Of a stretch of DNA of 64,000 nt, positions 25,025 through 34,957 are shown piece by piece (within the stretch, counting starts at the first letter, position 1; every line of letters starts with the position of its first letter). A program made the position numbers and the translations under genes. The DNA comes from Moorena sp. SIOASIH (GTDB lineage Bacteria; Cyanobacteriota; Cyanobacteriia; Cyanobacteriales; Coleofasciculaceae). Under the pieces are notes generated by a model that searched no databases, was not told the DNA's origin, and saw only the letters and a program-made list of their open reading frames with translations. The DNA is taken from the NCBI RefSeq assembly GCF_010671925.1, contig NZ_JAAHIH010000003.1:682001-746000 (forward strand), read 5' to 3'.

Positions 25025-27106
25025 ATGCGCTCCCAAATAGAACTAGCTATGGTTGAAACTTCTGTAAGTATTGCAAATCAATTGAGACAGCAAGGACAAC
25101 AGAGTGAAGCAATTGCAGCATACCAGGAAGCAATTGAGTTACAGCCAGATAATCCAGGGATTTATCACCTTGTGGGACAATCTCAGGCTCACCAGGGGGA
25201 TTTAGAAGGTGCGATCGCAAGCTACCAAAAATCAATTGCCCTCAATCCCCAACAGTCGTTTTGGGTCTACAAACATCTCGGGGATGCTCTGAGAGCCCAA
25301 GGAAAACTGGATGAGGCGATGGTGGCTTACCAGAATGGGATGCAGTTCGAGCCAGACCATCCGGATTTTTATCACAATTTAGGACAAGCTCAAGCACTAC
25401 AGGGAAATTTAGACGATGCGATCGCATCCTACCAAAATGCGATCGCTCTCAATCCTAGCCATCCGTTTTGGATCTACAAAAATCTCGGGGATGCTCTGAG
25501 GCAAACCAATCGAGTTGATGAAGCAGTTTGCGCTTACCAGGAAGCAAGTCAGTGTGACCCAGAAAATGGGAAAGTAGTATATCCTAACTTGGCAAAATGT
25601 CAGCAGCAACAGGGAAATTTAGACGATGCCATCGCCTCTTACCAAAATGCGATCGCACTAAATCAAGACCAGCCAGCTTGGGTTTACCAAAATCTCGGGG
25701 ATAGTCTGAGCTTGCAAACTCGATGGTATGAAGCCATTACCGCTTACCGTAGCGCTATAGCAATTAACCCCAGCATCAATGGGGTTAAAGAGAGCTTAGC
25801 CGATGCTCTGCGAGAAACCAAACAATTGGAACAAGCGATCGCAGCCTATCGCGATGCTATTGACACCAATCCCGACCGGTTTGAGTCTCACCATTGGCTA
25901 GGGGATTTATATCGAGAAAACAAGAATTGGGAGCAAGCCGCAGCAGCTTACCAATCCGCCATAGCACTCAATTCCTACAATGCTTGGACTCACCATAATT
26001 TAGGCTTAGCCTTAGCCCAACAAGGGAAGCTAGAAGAAGCCGTAGCTGCTTATCAAGAAGCCATAGCCCTATCCCCTAACCAGTTCTTTGAGTTTTACCA
26101 CAAATTAGGGGAGGCTCTCACCCAACTCCAGCATTGGCAGGAAGCAGTTACCGCTTATGGTCGTGCCATTGACCTCAGCCCAGAAAATCCTGAGTTATAC
26201 TACCCCTTGCGCAAAGCATTGGAAGAATTGGGACAGTGGCAAGAACCAGATTATGAACCCCCATCACAAGACCCTTGGCTAGCCGCTCACCAATGGGCAG
26301 ATAGTTTGCGAGAACAGGGAAAAATAGCAGAAGCGATCGCAGCCTATCGCTATGCTCTCGATATCAATCCCAACTGTTGTGAGTCTTACCATTGGTTAGG
26401 GGATTTACTCTTAACACAACAGAATTGGCATGAAGCAGCAACAGCTTACCAGCGAGCCATAGAACTCAATCCTTACAATCCCTGGTCCCACCATAACTTA
26501 GGGCTAGCCTTAACCGAACAGGGCAAGTTAGACGAAGCAGTAGCAGCCTTAAACCAAGCCATAGCCCTATGCTCCAACCAGTACTTTGAATTTTACCAAA
26601 ACTTAGGAAATGCCCTCAGCAAACTCCACCGTTGGGATGAATCCCTTACCGCCTATGGCAGTGCTATTGAATTAAATCCAGGCAATCCTCAGTTACACAG
26701 TAGTTTAGGAGGTGTATTGGTTGAATTGGGAAAGTCCGATCAGGCGGTAGGGTCTTACCGCCGCTCTATACAGTTAAAGCCAGATGATCCCGAGATACAG
26801 GAAAAATTAGGAAATGTGCTTCGAGAAAGAGTCCAAGTAGATTTAGATCAAGCAATCAGCTGTTATCGTCGAGCCATTCGGACAAATCCAGATAATCTCG
26901 ATAATTATCACAAGGCATTAGGGATACAATCCAACGATCCTGAACTGTATCTACAGTTAGGCAATACATTAGTCAAACAAAATCAGTTAGACCAAGCCAT
27001 CATTTTCTACCAAATCGCCCTCGAGATCCAACCCGAAAATTATGAAGTAAAAGCTCAGTTGACCAGGGTTTTGGAAAAACAAGGCAAGCTAGGGAGTAGG
27101 GAGTAG
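25025..27106 (+). CDS. Tetratricopeptide-repeat protein (693 aa)
   Basis: Composed almost wholly of TPR units (about 18), with the recurring pattern AIAAYQEAIELQPDNPxxYHxLGxAL. No catalytic domain is visible. An in-frame ATG at 25049 (MVETSVSIANQLRQQGQ) is the more typical start for such proteins; the ATG at 25025 adds eight residues. Adjacent repeats are very similar at DNA level, indicating recent expansion. The last residues (GKLGSRE) and the stop are encoded by the following gggagta array. It is likely a scaffold for the glycosyl-, methyl- and sulfotransferases around it (inference from context). Confidence 0.88.
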   Translation: MRSQIELAMVETSVSIANQLRQQGQQSEAIAAYQEAIELQPDNPGIYHLVGQSQAHQGDLEGAIASYQKSIALNPQQSFWVYKHLGDALRAQGKLDEAMVAYQNGMQFEPDHPDFYHNLGQAQALQGNLDDAIASYQNAIALNPSHPFWIYKNLGDALRQTNRVDEAVCAYQEASQCDPENGKVVYPNLAKCQQQQGNLDDAIASYQNAIALNQDQPAWVYQNLGDSLSLQTRWYEAITAYRSAIAINPSINGVKESLADALRETKQLEQAIAAYRDAIDTNPDRFESHHWLGDLYRENKNWEQAAAAYQSAIALNSYNAWTHHNLGLALAQQGKLEEAVAAYQEAIALSPNQFFEFYHKLGEALTQLQHWQEAVTAYGRAIDLSPENPELYYPLRKALEELGQWQEPDYEPPSQDPWLAAHQWADSLREQGKIAEAIAAYRYALDINPNCCESYHWLGDLLLTQQNWHEAATAYQRAIELNPYNPWSHHNLGLALTEQGKLDEAVAALNQAIALCSNQYFEFYQNLGNALSKLHRWDESLTAYGSAIELNPGNPQLHSSLGGVLVELGKSDQAVGSYRRSIQLKPDDPEIQEKLGNVLRERVQVDLDQAISCYRRAIRTNPDNLDNYHKALGIQSNDPELYLQLGNTLVKQNQLDQAIIFYQIALEIQPENYEVKAQLTRVLEKQGKLGSRE

Positions 27107-27700
27107 GGAGTAGGGAGTAGGGAGTAGGGAATGGGGAATGGGGAATGGGGAACAGGGAACAGGCAAGAGGCAAGAGGCAAGAGGCAAGAGGCAAGAGGCA
27201 AGAGGAACCCACCCCTAACCCCTCCCAGGAGGGGAAGGCAAGAGGCAAGAGGAATCCCCCCTAACCCCCCTTACTAAGGGGGGCGGGCAAGAGGCAAGAG
27301 GCAAGAGGCAAGAGGCAACCTTCAAGCTACCCTTCACCGAACGCCAAAGGCGAACAACTTTCAACCTTCTAACCTTCAACCTTCTAACCTTCAACCTTCT
27401 AACCTTCAACCTTCTAACCTTCAACCTTCAACCTTCTAACCTTCAACCTTCTAACCTTCTAACCTTCAACCTTCTAACCTTCAACCTTCTAACCTTCAAC
27501 CTTCTAACCTTCAACCTTCTAACCTTCAACCTTCTAACCTTCAACCTTCTAACCTTCAACCTTGATATAGCGTTTCTGATACTTATAAGGTACAGTCAAT
27601 TTTGTTACCCCGACTCCCGACTCCCGACTCCCGACTCCCGACTCCCGACTCCCGACTCCCGACTCCCCAAAACGAAAGTACCTGACCCAATTGATAACTG
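27094..27700. repeat. Composite tandem-repeat block
   Basis: In order: gggagta and gggaatg/ggaacag heptamers (27094-27160), ggcaaga heptamers (27160-27320) interrupted by two palindromic inserts (cacccctaacccctcccagg near 27211 and cccccttactaaggggggcg near 27267), aaccttc/aaccttct units (27350-27562), and cccgact heptamers (27610-27665). No gene. Confidence 0.85.
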
Positions 27701-27709
27701 CTATCAAAA

Positions 27710-28552
27710 ATGAAAACTAAAAAATCCTATAACGGCACGTTCCTCTATTTCGATTATCCCATAAATCAAAAATCGAGATATGGGCATGGGAAGCCTCCTC
27801 ATCCCAAGCTGTATGAAATAATTAATCGAGGGAGAGAGACTTACAAAACTTATCTCAATAGCTTTTTACAATACCAGGAAAATCTGCTAAAATTCGCCAA
27901 TAAAGCCATAAAAGAGCAATCCCCAGAGCCATCATTATTCAATCCCTGGCTCCCTGGTCTTGATGCCGTATCGCTTTATAGTATTATACGCTTGAAGAAG
28001 CCTAAACTCTATTTAGAAGTTGGGTCAGGAAACTCCACAAAATTCGCTAGGCGAGCGATAAAAGATGGTGGGCTAAACACTAAGATTATATCTATCGATC
28101 CTCAGCCGAGAGCAGAAGTTGATTTAATCTGTGATGAAGTGATTAGAAAGCCGGTCGAAACTGTCGATATTGCTATTTTTGATCAACTGGAATCTGGGGA
28201 TATATTATTTGTCGATAATTCCCATAGAGTATTCATGAATTCCGATGCTACAGTAATATTTTTAGATGTTTTATACAAATTAAAGCCAGGTGTACTTGTC
28301 GAGTTTCATGATATCTTTTTACCCTATGATTATCCTCAAAAATGGGACAAGCGTCATTATTCTGAACAGTATGTATTAGCCGCCTACCTCTTGGCAGAAG
28401 GCAGTAAATTTGATATTATTTTGCCAAACGCTTTCATCGCTTACGATCCATACTTAAAAGCCATAATGTCATCCCTTTGGCAATCCCCCGAAATGACTGG
28501 TGTTAATAAAGGAGGAGGTTCCTTCTGGCTCCAAATGAGAGAAGTATCTTGA
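27710..28552 (+). CDS. Class I SAM-dependent methyltransferase-like protein (280 aa)
   Basis: Residues about 95-225 carry a Rossmann methyltransferase core: motif I LYLEVGSGNSTKFARRA, then IISIDPQPRAEVD, DILFVDNSHRVFMNSD and LKPGVLVEFHDIFLPYDYP, resembling the Methyltransf_24 group often found in glycan and natural-product clusters. The N-terminal 90 residues are unassigned. Its position among glycosyl- and sulfotransferases suggests sugar or lipid-carrier methylation. The substrate cannot be inferred. Confidence 0.82.
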   Translation: MKTKKSYNGTFLYFDYPINQKSRYGHGKPPHPKLYEIINRGRETYKTYLNSFLQYQENLLKFANKAIKEQSPEPSLFNPWLPGLDAVSLYSIIRLKKPKLYLEVGSGNSTKFARRAIKDGGLNTKIISIDPQPRAEVDLICDEVIRKPVETVDIAIFDQLESGDILFVDNSHRVFMNSDATVIFLDVLYKLKPGVLVEFHDIFLPYDYPQKWDKRHYSEQYVLAAYLLAEGSKFDIILPNAFIAYDPYLKAIMSSLWQSPEMTGVNKGGGSFWLQMREVS

Positions 28553-29100
28553 GGATTATAGGGAATAGGGAATAGGGAACAGGGAACAGGGAACAGGGAA
28601 CAGGCAAAAGTTTGAAGGCAAGAGGCAAGAGGCAAATTTTAAGGCAAGAGGCAAGAGGCAAGAGGCAAGAGGCAAATTTTAAGGCAAGAGGCAAGAGGCA
28701 AGAGGCAAGAGGCAAATTTTAAGGCAAGAGGCAAGAGGCAAGAGGCAAGAGGCAAATTTTAAGGCAAGAGGCAAGAGGCAAGAGGCAAGAGGCAAATTTT
28801 AAGGCAAGAGGCAAGAGGCAAGAGGCAAGAGGCAAATTTTAAGGCAAGAGGCAAGAGGCAAGAGGCAAAAGTTTTTTTGATCAACTCTTAAAGAATAAAC
28901 TAGACTAATGGCATCTAGTATTAATAAACTAAACTAAATAAACTAGAATAATTTATGACTCTTGCCTCTTGCCTTTTGCCTTTTGCCTATAGCTATTAAT
29001 TTATCATAACTACTCTAGAAAAGCCCAGGATTTTTTCCCTGTTCCCTGTTCCCTGTTCCCTGTTCCCTATTCCCTATTCCCTGTTCCCTTTAAAACCTAA
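28553..29100. repeat. ggcaaga arrays with a higher-order unit
   Basis: gggaata/ggaacag heptamers (28560-28605), then a larger unit of ggcaaga heptamers closed by ggcaaattttaa, repeated about six times (about 28617-28868), then ccctgtt/ccctatt heptamers just before the next gene (29035-29090). Array within array; no coding capacity. Confidence 0.88.
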
Positions 29101-29102
29101 CT

Positions 29103-30908
29103 ATGGCAATCAAATTTTGGAATGGTATTGCATTAATTGAAAATGATACCTACAGGACTCAATTAATCCCAAAAGTAGGACGCTTAGATCACGATCAATC
29201 ACTGCTGAGCGGGATTTTACCCCATATACCAAGGGGTGGTGTTGCCATTGATGTTGGTGCCAACATTGGCGATCACACCATTGCTTACTTGAATAAGGTC
29301 GGTATAACTGGTCGAGTGTTAGCATTTGAACCCCTCCCAGAAGCTTATAAATGTCTCAAGTTAAATGTACCAGGGGCAGAATCCTATAACTATGCCCTTT
29401 CAGACCAAGAAGAAACCCTGAATTTGGTGATTCGACCGAACACAGGAGAGAGTTTTTGCTCCTATTCCGATTCCTCACAAACCATTCGAGCTGTTCGATT
29501 AGATTCCTTTGAGTTTACCCAGCTAGACTTAATCAAGTTTGATGTAGAAGGTTGGGAGTTAAAAGCACTCAAAGGAGCCGAAGAGACGATATATAACCAT
29601 CAACCTCGGATGGTGATTGAGATTAACGAGCATGTATTTAAACGAACCCTCGGGAATCGACAAGAGATTTACGATTTTCTGAGGCGGCATAATTACGATT
29701 TACAACCAATACAACCAAAAACAAGCCTCAACACTGAGAGAATTGATTTACTGGCAATACCAGAAAAGGCACAATACTTCTGCGGCTTTCAGCATAAATT
29801 AGGGGAAGCTTACACAGAAAATAGTCAGCTTGATCAAGCTATCATCGCTTACCGTCGTGCGATTGGGCTTAACCCCACGATATCTTCCTCTCATCACAAC
29901 TTGGGGGATGTCTTGGAGAAACAAGGTCATCTCGAAGCTGCGATCGCATTTTACCGTAAGGCTATTGAACTCAACCCTGATCACCATCAGTATCATATCA
30001 CCTTAGCCAACGCCCTAGCCCGAAAAGGAATGGCAGCTGAAGCAGTGGCTGAGTATCGTTTAGGGATGTCCCTTAACCCTAACTTCCAGTGGTCAGAGGA
30101 TAATTTTGGCGAGGCTTTATTAGAAGGTCTGTCTAAACACCATAGTAAAGACCATAGTAAAGGTTTCCAGGGAAACCCTAGTCAAAGGAATGACTTGATG
30201 TCCTCAAGCCACGACTGTGGTGTAATTTATTTAGCCATTGGAGAAACCTTTAAACAAGACTTTATTAATGCTTATAAGTTTTTCAATAAATCTAATCCTA
30301 CCATCCCGATCTCCCTATTTACCGATTGCGCCATTGGGGAGTTAGATGGCTGTACAGTCTATCCTTTAAAAAGGAACAAAAATCCTCATAAACTCAAAGC
30401 AGATATCTTGAAAATGAGTCCTTACGAAAAAACCTTATTTATGGATACAGATACCTTTGTACTTGGGGATATTTCCGATATTTTTTCGTTTCTTGATGAC
30501 TGTCATTTATGTATAGCAAAAGAACCTCATGTTGACTATAGTAAACAGCCCTCTAAATTTATTGGCTATAAATGCCCTCAACACATGAATACAGGAGTAT
30601 TCGCCTTGAAAAAATGCCAATTCATTACTAAAATGATTGATGGCTGGATTACTCTGATGTCAGAACAAGATGACTCAGATATGAGAGCAGGACATTTTGG
30701 TGACCAGTACTATTTCAACCAGTTATTACAATCGGGGTTCTTCGAGCAAGAAGGAGGCAAAGTAAAGGTGATAGACAACAATATTTACAATGTCAGACCT
30801 CAGGCTCTGCCTCACTTAATCAAAGATGGCTTGTTTAATCAAGCGAAGATAATTCATCTACGACTCTCTGCTTTTGTCCCATCATTAGTTTCTCTTAAAA
30901 AGAAATAG
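29103..30908 (+). CDS. FkbM methyltransferase - TPR - glycosyltransferase fusion (601 aa)
   Basis: Three modules in one frame. Residues about 40-215 form an FkbM-type SAM methyltransferase (VAIDVGANIGDHT, LAFEPLPEAY, LIKFDVEGWELKALKGAE). About 222-345 hold three TPR units. About 375-600 form a GT-A nucleotide-sugar transferase of GT8-like type with the metal-binding LFMDTDTFVLGD. The order suggests a protein-guided enzyme that both transfers and methylates a sugar. No frameshift signs. The stop lies at the edge of a gggagta array. A shorter start is possible, but the ATG at 29103 precedes a plausible N-terminal strand region. Confidence 0.88.
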   Translation: MAIKFWNGIALIENDTYRTQLIPKVGRLDHDQSLLSGILPHIPRGGVAIDVGANIGDHTIAYLNKVGITGRVLAFEPLPEAYKCLKLNVPGAESYNYALSDQEETLNLVIRPNTGESFCSYSDSSQTIRAVRLDSFEFTQLDLIKFDVEGWELKALKGAEETIYNHQPRMVIEINEHVFKRTLGNRQEIYDFLRRHNYDLQPIQPKTSLNTERIDLLAIPEKAQYFCGFQHKLGEAYTENSQLDQAIIAYRRAIGLNPTISSSHHNLGDVLEKQGHLEAAIAFYRKAIELNPDHHQYHITLANALARKGMAAEAVAEYRLGMSLNPNFQWSEDNFGEALLEGLSKHHSKDHSKGFQGNPSQRNDLMSSSHDCGVIYLAIGETFKQDFINAYKFFNKSNPTIPISLFTDCAIGELDGCTVYPLKRNKNPHKLKADILKMSPYEKTLFMDTDTFVLGDISDIFSFLDDCHLCIAKEPHVDYSKQPSKFIGYKCPQHMNTGVFALKKCQFITKMIDGWITLMSEQDDSDMRAGHFGDQYYFNQLLQSGFFEQEGGKVKVIDNNIYNVRPQALPHLIKDGLFNQAKIIHLRLSAFVPSLVSLKKK

Positions 30909-30978
30909 GGAGTAGGGAGTAGGGAGTAGGGAGTAGGGAGTTGGGAATAGAGTTGCGTAGTTGACTGAATATGCCAAA

Positions 30979-32370
30979 CTAGACATAGCAATTCCTGGAG
31001 ATGCCTAATGCTAGTTGGAATGCTTTAATAGCAAGTTTTAGATTCTCAGCCTTATCACCACAGATTCTCTTAAAGTAGGCACTACCCAGGTTGTTTTGAG
31101 TCATTGCCCAAGCCATGGGTAAGTCTTGTTTGGTGCGAACGGACAAAGCTCGTTGAAATGCTTCAATGGCAAGTTCTAGATTATAAGCCCTGTCCCCACG
31201 GATTCTGTTTCTGTAAGCAATGCCCAGCTTGGTTTGAGTCTGTGCCCACTCGATGGGGAAGTCTTCTTTGGTGTAAACTTCCAAAGCTAGTTGGTATTCT
31301 TCAATAGCAACTTCTAAATTCTCAGCCCTGTCGCCACAGATTCTGTCACTGTAGGCATTGCCCAGGTTGGTTTGAGTCTGTGCCCACTCGATGGGGAAGT
31401 CTTCTTGGGTGTAAACTTCCAAAGCTAGTTGGTATGCGTCAATGGTAAGTTCTAGATTATAAGCCCTGCCCCCACGGATTCTGTCACTGTAGACTTCCCC
31501 CAGGTTGGTTTGAATCCCTGCCCAATGGTAGGGGAAGTCTGATTGAGTGTAAACTGACAAGGCTAGTTGGTATCGGGCAATCGCTTTTTCCAGATTCTCA
31601 GCCCTGGGGTGGCGGATTCTGTTTCTGTAGGCTTGACCCAGGTTGGTTTGAGTCATTGCCCAATAGATAGGGAAATCTGATTTGGTGTAAACTGACAATG
31701 CTCGTTGGTAATGGGCAATAGCAAGTTCTAGATTCTCAGCCTTGTCCCCACGGATTCTGTTTCTGTAGGCTTGACCCAGGTTGGTTTGAATCGCTGCCCA
31801 ACTTTCCCGCTTACTCTCACGGGTAAAGACCTTTAGCACCTGTTTGTAACCAGCAATGGCGATTTCGATGTTATTGGCTTTATTGCCTAGAGGAAACTGC
31901 TGGATCAGGTTGCTGAATTCCCAAATAACTCTAGCGATGTATTCTGCTTCAGCTTCTGAGAGTTTAGCACTTGCCCAGGTTTGCAGGATATCGATAAACT
32001 TATCATCAAGTTTGTCTAGGTTGGCTGCCAGGAGTGGGTAGATGACTTTGGGGTCGCTATCGCTGTTGTCAATTGCCAGCAATACCTCTGTCAAAAATTC
32101 CAGATAGTCTTGGGATGAGGGATTAGCTGAGGTAGGGGTTTCTGAGATTCCCAGCATGTCTAAAAGCTCACTCCTCAGACCCAGTAAAACTTCAGCGCTG
32201 TTTTGCTTGCCATCTGCTGTCAGTTGTTCTGCTACTTGTGCCATTACCTGCAATAACTCTGAATCCACTAACTCACGGTTGCTCTCAAGAATTTGGAATT
32301 CTTCACCGCTGGCACAAGTTAGCACTTGCTCGATCAGCTTGAGGTATGCTCGTAGTCTTTGTTTGTCCAT
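30979..32370 (-). CDS. TPR protein with NLGxAYxxRIRGDRAENLE repeats (463 aa)
   Basis: Seven C-terminal repeats of about 42 residues (AIxxYQLALxVYTxxDFPxxWAxTQTNLGxAYxxR), preceded by a helical N-terminal domain of about 190 residues. This is the TPR type that in filamentous cyanobacteria usually sits ahead of a CHAT (caspase-like) protease domain; no CHAT domain follows here. I chose the ATG at 32370 (MDKQRLRAYLKLIEQ) because that sequence is the family's usual start. An upstream ATG at 32505 would add 45 residues translated from a tandem repeat. It may be a truncated CHAT protein or an adaptor. Confidence 0.8.
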   Translation of the reverse strand: MDKQRLRAYLKLIEQVLTCASGEEFQILESNRELVDSELLQVMAQVAEQLTADGKQNSAEVLLGLRSELLDMLGISETPTSANPSSQDYLEFLTEVLLAIDNSDSDPKVIYPLLAANLDKLDDKFIDILQTWASAKLSEAEAEYIARVIWEFSNLIQQFPLGNKANNIEIAIAGYKQVLKVFTRESKRESWAAIQTNLGQAYRNRIRGDKAENLELAIAHYQRALSVYTKSDFPIYWAMTQTNLGQAYRNRIRHPRAENLEKAIARYQLALSVYTQSDFPYHWAGIQTNLGEVYSDRIRGGRAYNLELTIDAYQLALEVYTQEDFPIEWAQTQTNLGNAYSDRICGDRAENLEVAIEEYQLALEVYTKEDFPIEWAQTQTKLGIAYRNRIRGDRAYNLELAIEAFQRALSVRTKQDLPMAWAMTQNNLGSAYFKRICGDKAENLKLAIKAFQLALGISRNCYV

Positions 32371-32454
32371 TTTTCCTGGTTTTTTCGGGTGCATCTGAGC
32401 TTTGGCAACAATATGACCATTGAAGGCTAAAACACAACTCCCGTTCCCTTCTTG

Positions 32455-33215
32455 ATGCAGTCGCTCATGGGGGGAACCACGGCAGTCGCTCATGGGGGAG
32501 ACCACGGCAGTCGCTCATGGGGGAAACCACGGCAGTCGCTCATGGGGGAGACCCCCAAGACCGCGCTGCCTCCCCAAGACCGCGCTGCCTCCCCAAGACC
32601 GCGCTGCATCGCGCTCGTTATAGAGTTACAACCTTGAGATGCACCAGTTTGTTCTTACCCCTACTCCCTACTCCTTTCCCCCCCTTAATTAAGGGGGGTT
32701 AGGGGGGATCGCTACTCCCTAAAATCCACAACTTGTGTAACTCACCCAATTCAGAACTCCTATAACTATAGCGTTTTATAGTTAGGGTGAGGTACATCTA
32801 AATTTTATTTCTTGCTCCCTGCTCCGAAGCTCCCTACTCCCTACTCCCTACTCCCTAGTCCCTACTCCCTACTCCCTACTTCCTAAAACCCAGGACGAAA
32901 GTAACTCACCCAATTAATAAGTACTCTAACTATACCAATAAACAAAAAAAATCGGTCAAGTTTTGGTTAACCCCAATGCTTGACCGAATTCTATTGTGTA
33001 AACGTCAACAAGTACAGCTTAACTGCACTCAAATCTGAATAACGATTGATCAACTAATACATTCGTCAGTGGTCAGTGGTCAGTAGTCAGTGGTCAGTGG
33101 TCAGCCTTGGCCTTTGGCCACGCTACGCGAATGGCTGATACGCGACACGCTGATAGCTTAAAAATAACCTCCACAACTCCTGGTCGCCAGGGCGTCAAAC
33201 CCTGGCAAAACCCTA
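32455..33215. repeat. Mixed repeat block
   Basis: Four copies of a unit near cagtcgctcatgggggaaac (32455-32548), three of cccaagaccgcgctgcctc (32550-32610), a palindromic cccccttaattaaggggggt repeat (32680-32710), gccct/ccctact heptamers (32815-32882), tggtcag heptamers (33066-33104) and a 24-bp hairpin element at 33108-33131 (tggcc-ttt-ggcca plus cgctacgcgaa). No gene. Confidence 0.8.
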
Positions 33216-33217
33216 TC

Positions 33218-33457
33218 CTAGTCTACGTATAAATATCGAATCAAGGTGGTCATAACCTCACCAGGGTTTTCGGTAGGTTCGGGAGTGCTCCACTCGTCGG
33301 GATAGGCGTATTTAAGGGCATAAATGGCATAAATAGTATGCCGAACTTGTTCAGGAGAACCGACCAAAATGTGCTTGACTTTCTTCGGTTTGCGACCAGG
33401 GTTTTCAGGGCTGGTATTTTCATCGGAGTTGGGTGGAAGATTTTTCGTCATGACCAA
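33218..33457 (-). CDS. Small hypothetical protein (79 aa)
   Basis: A short soluble protein with a Pro/Asn/Glu-rich head (residues 1-25), a basic turn (RKPKKVKHILVGSP) and a compact C-terminal segment (VRHTIYAIYALKYAYPDEW). An internal ATG at 33451 is equally likely as start. No family name can be given. The composition and the clean frame in a repeat-filled area suggest that it is real. It is flanked by repeat blocks on both sides. Confidence 0.55.
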   Translation of the reverse strand: MVMTKNLPPNSDENTSPENPGRKPKKVKHILVGSPEQVRHTIYAIYALKYAYPDEWSTPEPTENPGEVMTTLIRYLYVD

Positions 33458-33654
33458 TTATTCGTTAATTTTGTTGGCATTATTAATATATCAACAAGTT
33501 AATTAGTATGTCAAGGGGTTTAGAAATTTTTTTTTATTACGAAATATGGAGATAATGGAGACCGTGGGTAGGGTGATAATTGTGGATAGTTTTGGAATAT
33601 AAAATCGTTTTTATTTGTCTATATTTTTGATAAACTTAATCGTATATAAAATGA

Positions 33655-34521
33655 ATAGTAGGGTGGGCAGTGCTTCTGAGCAATTACAAAGCTTAGAGTA
33701 GCTTTGATAGGCACTGCCCACCAACAGTAACTTAATAAAATAAATCGTAGGGTGGGCAGTGCTTCCGAGAAATTTCCAAGCTTGGGATAGCTTTTCTAGG
33801 CACTGCCCAGCGACAGGAACTTAATAAAATTAATCGTCAGGTGGGCAGTGCTTCAGACAAATTTAAAAGAATCGTAGGGTGGGCAGTGCTTCCGAGAAAT
33901 TTCCAAGCTTGGGATAGCTTTTCTAGGCACTGCCCACCGACAGTAAAGTTTTTAAAAAATAGTACTTAATTGTCTACATTTTTCATAAAATTAATCCTCA
34001 GGTCGGCAGTGCTTCATACCAAGTTAAAACCTGACCATCTCGAAGGTAAGCACTGCCCACCCTACATCTAGATAATACTAAGTGCGATAATGCGATCGCG
34101 CTGCTTATCAATCCCAACCAGGAAGTAAATTAATAAAATAAATCGTAGGGTGGGCAGTGCTTCCGAGAAATTTTCCAGCTTGGGATAGCTTTGATAGGCA
34201 CTGCCCACCAACAGTAACTTAATTATAAAATAGTAATTAATTGTCTACATTTTTCATAAAATTAATCCTCAGGTGAGCAGTGCTTAATACCAAGTTAAAA
34301 CCTGACCATCTCGAAGGTAAGCACTGCCCACCCTACGCCAGCAGCTTCAGATAAATTTTCCAGCTTGGGATAGCTTTGATAGGCACTGCCCACCAACAGT
34401 AACTTAATTATAAAATATTAATTAATTGTCTACATTTTTCATAAAATTAATCCTCAGGTGGGCAGTGCATAATACCAATTTAAAACCTGACCATCTCGAA
34501 GGTAAGCACTGCCCACCCTAC
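33655..34521. repeat. Nine-copy array of 64-bp hairpin elements, two subtypes
   Basis: Copies at about 33660, 33750, 33839 (half), 33875, 33991, 34146, 34270, 34341 (half) and 34454. Each is bounded by gtgggcagtgctt and its complement (aagcactgcccac or aggcactgcccac). Subtype A interior: gagaaatttccaagcttggg. Subtype B interior: accaagttaaaacctgacca then tctcgaaggt. Spacers of 20-60 bp are AT-rich and themselves partly repeated (ttaattgtctacatttttca). No gene. Confidence 0.88.
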
Positions 34522-34624
34522 GCCTACGCCAGATCTAGATCATGCGATCGCGCTGCTTATCAATCCAAACAAGACCAGTAATTAGAGCATCTGGATCAAG
34601 ACATGGTTGAAGGTGGGTTACTAT

Positions 34625-34957
34625 TGCCTATTGCCTCTTGCCTCTTGCCTTCCCCTCCTGGTCGGGGTTAGGGGTGGGTTCCTCTTGCCTCTTGCCTTCC
34701 CCTCCTGGTCGGGGTTAGGGGTGGGTTCCTCTTGCCTCTTGCCTTCCCCTCCTGGTCGGGGTTAGGGGTGGGTTCCTCTTGCCTTCCCCTCCTGGTCGGG
34801 GTTAGGGGTGGGTGCCTCTTGCCTTCCCCTCCTGGTCGGGGTTAGGGGTGGGTGCCTATTGCCTTCCCCTCCTGGTCGGGGTTAGGGGTGGGTTCCTCTT
34901 GCCTCTTGCCTTCCCCTCCTGGTCGGGGTTAGGGGTGGGTTCCTCTTGCCTCTTGCC
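34625..34957. repeat. Eight-copy cctggtcggggttaggggtg array
   Basis: Units of about 40 bp: cttgccttcccctcctggtc, then ggggttaggggtgggttcct, separated by cctcttg heptamers. The cctccwggnnggggttagggg core is related to the palindromes at 23500, 27211, 27267 and 32690. The last unit abuts the stop of a sulfotransferase gene. Confidence 0.88.

Noticed and set aside
32371..32505. 45-residue N-terminal extension of the TPR protein
   Set aside because: Encoded mostly by a tandem repeat; the family normally starts at MDKQRL (32370).
33655..34521. Possible CRISPR array (about nine spaced repeats)
   Set aside because: Repeats are 64 bp palindromic elements of two subtypes with repeated, AT-rich spacers of uneven length.
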